Shown one piece after another: positions 6,082 through 11,280 of a stretch of DNA of 11,280 nt. This stretch comes from JARROD01 sp037384225. Its GTDB lineage: Bacteria; Pseudomonadota; Gammaproteobacteria; Pseudomonadales; Cellvibrionaceae. Where the stretch lies: assembly GCA_037384225.1 (NCBI GenBank), contig JARROD010000097.1, positions 1-11,280 on the forward strand, given 5' to 3'. Both the position numbers and the translations under genes were made by a program. Numbering within the stretch: position 1 is the first letter of the stretch; each line of letters starts with the position of its first letter. Below the pieces are notes generated by a model, which saw only the letters and a list, made by a program, of their open reading frames with translations, ran no database searches and was not told the DNA's origin.

Positions 6082-6762
6082 CTAGCCCTTGCACGGCGTG
6101 GCACTGCTTAAAAACCGATCAACAGCACTTTTAGCTTTTTTCGACAATTGCTGCATCAACTTGAAGGAAATCGAGGGGATGGCATATTGATCGCGGATAT
6201 CCCCCAACATTCTCAACCAAAGCTCCGCCGTCATTTCCGAATCGGCCAGCGCCCGGTGGAACGCACCCGTAGTGCGGATTTTCTTGTACTTGACCAAACT
6301 GCCCAGCTTGTGATTGGGCGCGTCCTGGTAAAGCCGTCTTGCGATCAGCATGGAACAGGCAAAGTTGCCCTCGTAGTTTTGCTTGCCGATACGGCTGAGC
6401 TCGGCGTCGAGGAAACGTTGGTCGAAGGAGGCGTTGTGAGCAACCAGATTGTGCGTGCCTATAAAATCGGAAAACTGTTCCATCACTTCAGCGCAGGGTG
6501 GAGCCTTTTTCAGCATTTTATTGGTAATACCGGTGTAGCTTTCAATAAAAGCGTCGACGGGGAAACCCGGATTCATCAATTGCTGAAACCGGTCTGTGAT
6601 TTTTCCCCGCTCGATACGCACCGCGCCTATCTCTATAGCGCGATCTCCGTAGTCGGGTGACAGACCTGATGTTTCGAAATCAAGGACAATTAGGGTATCG
6701 GCTTGATCCGTGGATGGGATTTTCGTCCCGGGGGGGCTCTTTTTTTGAGACTGTTTTCGCAT
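6082..6762 (-). CDS. DnaQ-like 3'-5' exonuclease (DEDDh family)
   Basis: A single-domain exonuclease of the DNA polymerase III epsilon/RNase T fold, predicted to remove nucleotides from DNA or RNA 3' ends with two metal ions. All five catalytic positions are present (numbered from the TTG at 6768): D30 and E32 in VLDFETSGL, D116 in AHNASFDQRFL, H171 and D176 in HRALADSE. The DEDDh subclass follows from the HxxxxD spacing. The start is uncertain: the frame opens with TTG (6768), and ATG follows two codons later (6762); neither has a clear Shine-Dalgarno, and the ATG is preferred here. The N-terminal ~25 residues are Lys/Ser/Pro-rich and lie over G7 and T7 runs (6730-6746), where sequencing or slippage errors are likely. 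The gene is alone on its strand, convergent with DUF1330. Its substrate is unknown; it may be a repair exonuclease rather than the replicative proofreading subunit, because it lacks the polymerase-binding C-terminal region. Confidence 0.87.
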   Translation of the reverse strand: MRKQSQKKSPPGTKIPSTDQADTLIVLDFETSGLSPDYGDRAIEIGAVRIERGKITDRFQQLMNPGFPVDAFIESYTGITNKMLKKAPPCAEVMEQFSDFIGTHNLVAHNASFDQRFLDAELSRIGKQNYEGNFACSMLIARRLYQDAPNHKLGSLVKYKKIRTTGAFHRALADSEMTAELWLRMLGDIRDQYAIPSISFKLMQQLSKKAKSAVDRFLSSATPCKG

Positions 6763-6792
6763 TTCCAAGTCGCGTATATAAAGACAGTGGCC

Positions 6793-6821
6793 ATCTTACC
6801 AATTTGGGTGGGCAATTTCAA
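6793..6821 (-). promoter_or_regulatory. Possible sigma70 promoter of the exonuclease gene
   Basis: On the minus strand TTGAAA (6821-6816) and TAAGAT (6798-6793) are 17 nt apart, placing the transcript start about 20 nt before the exonuclease start. The rest of the gap 6769-6935 shows only a 6-bp inverted repeat (GGCAAT/ATTGCC, 6811-6831) across the -35 box, and a weak 5-bp GGCAC/GTGCC pair followed by T5 that might end the hydrolase transcript. Confidence 0.4.
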
Positions 6822-6935
6822 TTTGATTGCCGACGGCCGCCGGATCGAAGGCACAAATACCCCGGGAGGAAAAACCTGGCACCATCAAGAGACCCGGCAA
6901 GGTCGTGCCGAGTGCTTGAAAGCTCAGCGCTGTGC

Positions 6936-9821
6936 CTACTTTAATCGAGTTTTAAATCTATCCTCAAATATTAATTCATCATCGAGCGAAAATACTTCGA
7001 CCTTCCAGACCCCTTCCACCCGCTCCCAATCGTAGTCCAATCTATAACTAAGCTCCTGCAACATATTCAACTTAATAAATCTATATTTTGTTTCAGTGAT
7101 TAGCGTCCCATCCTGGTTTTTGGCCGGGGTTGTCCAAACCTGTTTCACCAGCGCTTTGGTTATTTTTCCATCTGATTCTTCGGTTGTGAACATTATGTTG
7201 TCACCAAATCTCGCGCCTCGCACCGCGGGTATAGAACTTCTAGTGACTATGGTTACATTGCCGTCCAAAATGGATTTGAATGGATGTGACCGCACTACCT
7301 TAATCTTGTCGTCAAAAGTGGATACACCCAGTTCAGTGTTGAAAAACGCTTTGATTTTTTCCATTTCTTCAGGGGTATAACCGTCCGATGTCAAAATCTC
7401 AACGGCGATGCTATTTCTGTGAAATTTTTTATCGTCGAAATCACCTTTATCTGACTCGGGATCGCTGATTGTCAACAAGGTTAAACATCGAGCGATATCT
7501 TTTGAAACACCGGAACCGGTACACAGCGCTTTGGCTATATTAAAGATGGCGTATACGTGTTTTTGCTTATCGGCCAGTTGGTAGAACGAATACGACAACT
7601 CAGGATCAGCCTGCAGCGTGTGAGTGGACATTTTCCCAGTGGCATATATCTGTCCCAGATAATAGCTCGCCCCGCTGTAGCCGGCATCGGATGCCTTTCT
7701 ATACCAATCCAGTGCCATTTCAGGGTCACTTTTTACGACATGCCCATCCCGATAAAAATGCCCCACATTGAATATGGCTCTGGCGTTGCCGTAACCCGCG
7801 GCTTTTTTATAATACCGCAATGCGAGACTGTTATCTTTGTCAATGCGATTACCGCTATAAAACTCGTCGGCGATGATAAGACTTTCCTCCTCGCGGATAC
7901 TGCTTTCATTGTCGCCTGACGGATTATTCAAGCGTAAATGCCTTCGAATGAAATCATCAATGTAAGCATACAAATGCCTTTCGCCATACCAGGTTTGCAA
8001 TCCGTGGCCACTCCCTTTATAAAACAGATGCTCCAGTTTGGCGCCCCTTTGCTGCAGTCGATACTTCAGCCTGTTTGTTTGCTCGATATCCGCAATCGGG
8101 TCCTGATCACCGGCAATGAGAAGCAGTGGCGCTTTGATTCTATCGGCCAAATAGAAGGGCGATACATCCTTAAGCGAGTCGTCCAGTTCGCCAACGACTC
8201 TGCTAATGCGTTTTTGATAATCCTCCTGCAATTTCAGGTTGCTCGCATTGAAGAGCAATGGCAAATCATAAACGCCAAACATGCCGATAATGCATTGATA
8301 ATCCAGCGGGTGTTCAATCGCCAACATTACCGCCGAGTAACCGCCATAACTTGTACCCATGGTGCACTTGTACTTGAAGTCATATTTTTCACTGACATGG
8401 CCGACCGCCCTGGTAATGTCCTGCTCTATGATTTTCCCGAATTGGCCCACGCCCGTTTTCTGGAAACGCTTTCCAAATCCGCTCGATCCGCGAAAATTGA
8501 CACTGAGAATCGAGTATCCACGGCTGGCCAAATACTGTACCTCGGGGCTATAAAAATCATAATCCCTGATGCCGATTGGACCGCCGTGCGGCATGACAAT
8601 CAATACACCGTTTGAGTCGCCCCTGGGTCTGGTTAAAATAGACTCAATTTTCTGCCCGCTCTCCACATCGTTGGAAAACACATCGGACTTGGCCAGTTTA
8701 TAGTGCTCAAGCTCGGGGTTCCGGGGTGCAAGAATTCGCGCGATTAACGTCTTGGTATTAAAGTAATAAAAGCACCCCGGATCGTCGGACCCAAAAACAA
8801 AGATAATTTTATGTTCTGTGCTATCATTGGACGATACCACATGTACTTGTTTCCCCGGAAAAGCTTTCTGAAGCAGGCGATGGTTTTTCTGATCCTTGTC
8901 AGTGAAATATTTTGTTACGATTCGGCCATGGTCAACGAATGTAACGTAATTAATCGCTTTTCTGACTGGATCAGTTTCAGCGTTTAAAATATCGTACCTG
9001 GGCTGTTGATACAGCAATTTGCCAAAGGTGTTATTCTTCAGGTTGAATTCGTATAGGGATACCAGGTCACTGTTAACATTACTCAATACAGCCATAGTGT
9101 CGGCGTTCAACATCCCCACTGGGACGAATCTGTGCTCCACATTGTCACTGCTCCAGAATTTTGCCCATCGTTTGGTCTGTCCGCTGAGGTGCCAATAGCT
9201 TCGTACATCGCCATCCGTTGTCGATGCGATCATTTCACCCGTTAAGAATCCGGGATAATAGTAATCGGCATCCGTCAAGGTATTGTCAATTTCGACAGCC
9301 GTTGCAAAGTCGGCGTTAATCAATTGCTCCTCAGTGACCACATAAAGCTTGTATCTCTTTTTATCGCGCCCCACATTTTTTGCATACAGAACTTTACCCT
9401 CCACAGATGGCATAGGGTCGACAATATAGCCGTCCGTTTTTATTGTTTTATACTGTGGCTTGAGAACCTCACCAGAAAAACCTATTTGGACCAGACCAAC
9501 GCGGTCATTACCGAACTTGAACCTGAGCCTGACATAGAGTGAATTGGTGTCGATCCATTTAAGCGAGCTGATATTGATCCCGGTTTTCATGTCCAAGCTA
9601 AACAGGGCATAGCTTTTTTCGGTTTTCAAGTCATATAAGACCACCACCATTTCGTCGTCGTAATTAAAATGTCCAGCCACATACTTCGAATTCGGGCTCA
9701 GTATAAATGAATAGGCCTCGGGGTTGCGAAACAGTGTTTTCCCTGAGATCGGATCAGCGGCAGTGAAATTCGAAAAAGCAACTTGAATGACGATGAGTAG
9801 TGAAATACCAAGCCTGTTCAC
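6936..9821 (-). CDS. Exported S9 prolyl-oligopeptidase-type hydrolase fused to Sel1-like repeats and a DUF3859-like domain
   Basis: A 961-residue protein. Residues 1-23 are a Sec signal peptide (MNRLGISLLIVIQVAF, cleavage near TAA|DP), so it acts in the periplasm or outside. About 25-380 look like the beta-propeller of S9 peptidases. The alpha/beta-hydrolase domain (about 390-635) has MPHGGP (oxyanion loop), NFRGSSGFG, and a complete triad: S491 in GTSYGG, D574 in AGDQD, H606 in GSGHG. About 645-780 carry three to four Sel1-like repeats (LALRYYKKAAGYGNA, ALDWYRKASDAGYSGA), a protein-binding solenoid. About 845-961 resemble DUF3859 (PAVRGARFGD, then VEGVWKVEVF). Usual S9C enzymes are about 630-690 residues, so the ~320-residue extension is unusual. 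The start is GTG, overlapping the previous stop by 4 bp (GTGA), with GAGGG at 9832-9828 as ribosome-binding site. Peptidase versus acyl-aminoacyl or esterase specificity cannot be told. S9 and Sel1 calls are strong; DUF3859 is tentative. Confidence 0.9.
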   Translation of the reverse strand: MNRLGISLLIVIQVAFSNFTAADPISGKTLFRNPEAYSFILSPNSKYVAGHFNYDDEMVVVLYDLKTEKSYALFSLDMKTGINISSLKWIDTNSLYVRLRFKFGNDRVGLVQIGFSGEVLKPQYKTIKTDGYIVDPMPSVEGKVLYAKNVGRDKKRYKLYVVTEEQLINADFATAVEIDNTLTDADYYYPGFLTGEMIASTTDGDVRSYWHLSGQTKRWAKFWSSDNVEHRFVPVGMLNADTMAVLSNVNSDLVSLYEFNLKNNTFGKLLYQQPRYDILNAETDPVRKAINYVTFVDHGRIVTKYFTDKDQKNHRLLQKAFPGKQVHVVSSNDSTEHKIIFVFGSDDPGCFYYFNTKTLIARILAPRNPELEHYKLAKSDVFSNDVESGQKIESILTRPRGDSNGVLIVMPHGGPIGIRDYDFYSPEVQYLASRGYSILSVNFRGSSGFGKRFQKTGVGQFGKIIEQDITRAVGHVSEKYDFKYKCTMGTSYGGYSAVMLAIEHPLDYQCIIGMFGVYDLPLLFNASNLKLQEDYQKRISRVVGELDDSLKDVSPFYLADRIKAPLLLIAGDQDPIADIEQTNRLKYRLQQRGAKLEHLFYKGSGHGLQTWYGERHLYAYIDDFIRRHLRLNNPSGDNESSIREEESLIIADEFYSGNRIDKDNSLALRYYKKAAGYGNARAIFNVGHFYRDGHVVKSDPEMALDWYRKASDAGYSGASYYLGQIYATGKMSTHTLQADPELSYSFYQLADKQKHVYAIFNIAKALCTGSGVSKDIARCLTLLTISDPESDKGDFDDKKFHRNSIAVEILTSDGYTPEEMEKIKAFFNTELGVSTFDDKIKVVRSHPFKSILDGNVTIVTRSSIPAVRGARFGDNIMFTTEESDGKITKALVKQVWTTPAKNQDGTLITETKYRFIKLNMLQELSYRLDYDWERVEGVWKVEVFSLDDELIFEDRFKTRLK

Positions 9822-10366
9822 TTCGAGCCCTCACTATCGTTGATTCTAACGGTGCTGAAAAAATCGTCCTCACCCGGTCCTCCGTATTCGACAGTTCTGC
9901 CGTTCAATATATTGGGGAATTCCGCGTTCAGATACTGCAAGGCAAAGGACGATCGATTGATCAGCTCAAAGTAAGCTCTGCTGCCAAAGTCATAGTGCCT
10001 GACCATTAGATTGCCGATATAGTTGACAGCGTTTTCTTTTACTTCAAAGCGCCAGATATCGCTTTTCATGCTATAATTATATACATTACTTAATTGAATC
10101 TTATTGAATTCATAGTTACCGGCAGGTAATTTGATCAGTATATAGCGACTGCCTTTCTGAAGATCGTCACTGGTCAGGCGCGCACTTTTTGTACCGGTAA
10201 TATGGATAAAGTCCAGATTGATGCTGGTGTCCACGGCAAACAACAGGTAACCCTCGCCATCGACAAGCTATGTATCCACGTCCCTCTTGATGCTGGAAAC
10301 CTTGGTTACACACCCCGATACAGTGAGTAATAAAAAAACAAATAGATTTAGTCGAAAAAGGTTCAT
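9818..10366 (-). pseudogene. Lipoprotein gene with in-frame amber stop at codon 33
   Basis: From ATG 10366 the frame reads MNLFRLNLFVFLLLTVSGC, a clear type II signal peptide with lipobox VSG-C19 and Val at +2 (outer-membrane sorting by the usual rule). It runs to DVDT and then TAG (10268-10270). The same frame then continues without another stop to TGA at 9818, starting LVDGEGYLLFAVDT and including YILIKLPAGNY and AVNYIGNLMV, typical of small beta-rich surface lipoproteins. The whole would be 182 codons. A TTG at 10243 is in this frame, but a product from there would have no signal. One base change (CAG to TAG is the simplest) explains the break. No ribosome-binding site supports a restart after the stop. 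The last 4 bp overlap the hydrolase start, so the lipoprotein was probably its co-translated partner. It could also be a sequencing error or a suppressed stop; family not recognised. Confidence 0.75.
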
Positions 10367-10369
10367 CTT

Positions 10370-10558
10370 CTATTCAAACTCTTCGATCCCAACCTGCATG
10401 CGATAGCACATCGTTAAAAATTTAACCTCTTCCAGCATACCGTATTCGGACTGCACTTGTTAACGAAAGTTTTCGTCCGCCCAGTCATGAATATACCCAG
10501 TCAATTTAACCACTACTGCGAAGGATGAAATGCCGGGCTCATCAAGTCTGAATGCCAT
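10370..10558 (-). pseudogene. Small protein gene with in-frame ochre stop at codon 33
   Basis: From ATG 10558, preceded by AAGGGG about 8 nt upstream, the frame encodes 32 residues (MAFRLDEPGISSF, AVVVKLTGYIHDWADENFR), then TAA (10460-10462), then 29 more residues (QVQSEYGMLEEVKFLTMCYR to GIEEFE) and TAG. The part after the stop is protein-like and ends 3 nt before the lipoprotein ATG, as in a tight operon, which is why a 62-residue original gene is preferred over a 32-residue one. It is predicted soluble with no signal. I do not recognise the family. Confidence 0.5.
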
Positions 10559-10645
10559 TGTCACATCCCCTTGCTGGTGGTGATGGGAAGTTGAACCGGG
10601 CCGATAAAATTTAACGGGTAACGTCTTTCAAGTGTAATCCGGGCC

Positions 10646-11280
10646 TCAAAACATCAGGCTGAATGTGGCCCCGCCGTCTGTGTTGCGCATATGGGTGATG
10701 CTGCCCCCGTGTGCAAGCATGATCTGCTGAGTCAAGGCTAAGCCGATACCGGAACCATTCTTTTTAGTGGTAAAAAAAGGAACAAAAATCTTTGTAGCGA
10801 TGTCGTCGGCTATACCGCGTCCATTGTCAGCAATATCGACGATAACGTTACCGCGTTCACTTAATCGCACGGAGATGTGTACTTTTGGGTAATTCCATTG
10901 TCGAGCTAGCCAGGGATGAAATAGGGGTGAGGGAATTCATGATTTCATGTGTCAGAACACTCACCAAGTCCTGCCACGCCCTGACTTGTGTCTCTTCCAA
11001 TTCTGTTTTTACGTCCAGCAGAGAGACCAGTGTCTCGAAACCATGCGTTGTAGTGGAAAATCGTTGCGGGGTTGTGAGTTGGGTGGTCTTTATTGCCAAC
11101 GTTTTTTTCTCCTGTTGATGACAGAATTCAACCAATTTGTTTTCCCCTGGTTGTAAATTAAGGAGACTGTTTTTAAACGACGAACCGAATAACTTTAAAT
11201 GCTCGGTGTGGCTGACAGTGGTTGAACCAAAAAGCCGGCGGGCACTTCTATTGTGTGTGGTGATCGTGCCATCCTCATAC
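10646..11280 (-). pseudogene. NtrY-like sensor histidine kinase, internally deleted and frameshifted (5' end outside window)
   Basis: On the minus strand the frame is open from the window edge. A PAS-like region (DGTITTHNRSARRLFG, then Ge-type NLQPGENKLVEF and a VSLLDVKTELEETQVRAW linker) leads to the H box DLVSVLTHEIMNSLTPISSL, with the phospho-accepting His codon at 10947-10949. Shortly after, near 10885-10900, the sequence jumps to the end of the catalytic domain in another frame: NYPKVHISVRLSERG, G1 box DNGRGIADD, F box FVPFFTTK, G2 box GSGIGLALTQQIM, and a normal C-terminus ending at TGA 10646. The second half of the DHp domain and the N box (roughly 100 residues in this family) are missing. 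The first frame ends at 10857. ATP binding should therefore be lost and the gene is judged dead. No response regulator is visible; it may lie upstream, outside the window. Confidence 0.85.

Noticed and set aside
6890..6935. Terminator after the hydrolase gene
   Set aside because: Only a 5-bp GGCAC/GTGCC pair with a long loop precedes a T5 run; not convincing.
10268..10462. Stop-codon reassignment (TAA and TAG read as sense) to explain two in-frame stops at codon 33
   Set aside because: Other genes here end normally with TAA (4032, 768) and TAG (6082), and the neighbouring kinase is broken by deletion, so ordinary decay is simpler.

Overview
The window looks like bacterial chromosome, most likely from a gammaproteobacterium. 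That placement is an inference from the style of the NtrY-type histidine kinase, the exported S9 peptidase, the lipoprotein signal and the SNF2/SWIM pair; no rRNA or other marker is present to prove it. Composition is mosaic. The first gene and the DUF1330 gene are visibly AT-rich, the SNF2/SWIM pair is GC-rich, and the right-hand minus-strand block is intermediate. The window reads as an accessory region with several decayed genes among intact ones.

Left part, plus strand. Positions 1-768 hold the C-terminal half of an AAA-ATPase-like/PD-(D/E)XK nuclease-family protein whose start lies outside the window. Directly after it, at 778-1079, is a wreck of a second, GC-rich member of the same family: a short ATPase-domain piece fused out of frame to the nuclease tail. 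Next comes a tightly coupled two-gene module. The first gene (1186-4032) is a SNF2-family ATPase with an N-terminal SNF2-associated region and a 52-codon tandem-repeat insertion between Walker A and the DEAQ box. The second (4038-5294) is a SWIM zinc-finger protein with a histone-H1-like Lys/Ala-rich tail and a C-terminal helix-turn-helix. Together they look like a bacterial DNA- or nucleoprotein-remodelling motor and its DNA-binding partner, and this is the most interesting candidate system here.

Middle. A perfect 16-bp hairpin (5374-5415) separates this module from a free-standing DUF1330 gene (5475-5906). The space between that gene and the convergent exonuclease gene (5907-6081) carries several nested inverted repeats and looks like a structured RNA, possibly a remnant of a group II intron. 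A DnaQ-like DEDDh 3'-5' exonuclease lies on the minus strand (6082-6762 or 6768), with a plausible sigma70 promoter.

Right part, minus strand, reading leftwards from the window edge: (i) an NtrY-like sensor histidine kinase that has lost its middle, including the N box, and is frameshifted; (ii) a small 62-residue reading frame broken by TAA at codon 33; (iii) a lipoprotein gene broken by TAG at codon 33; (iv) an intact gene for an exported 961-residue S9 prolyl-oligopeptidase-type hydrolase fused to Sel1-like repeats and a DUF3859-like C-terminal domain. The last two overlap by 4 bp, so the lipoprotein and hydrolase were probably once co-translated. The hydrolase survives while every visible gene upstream of it is damaged.
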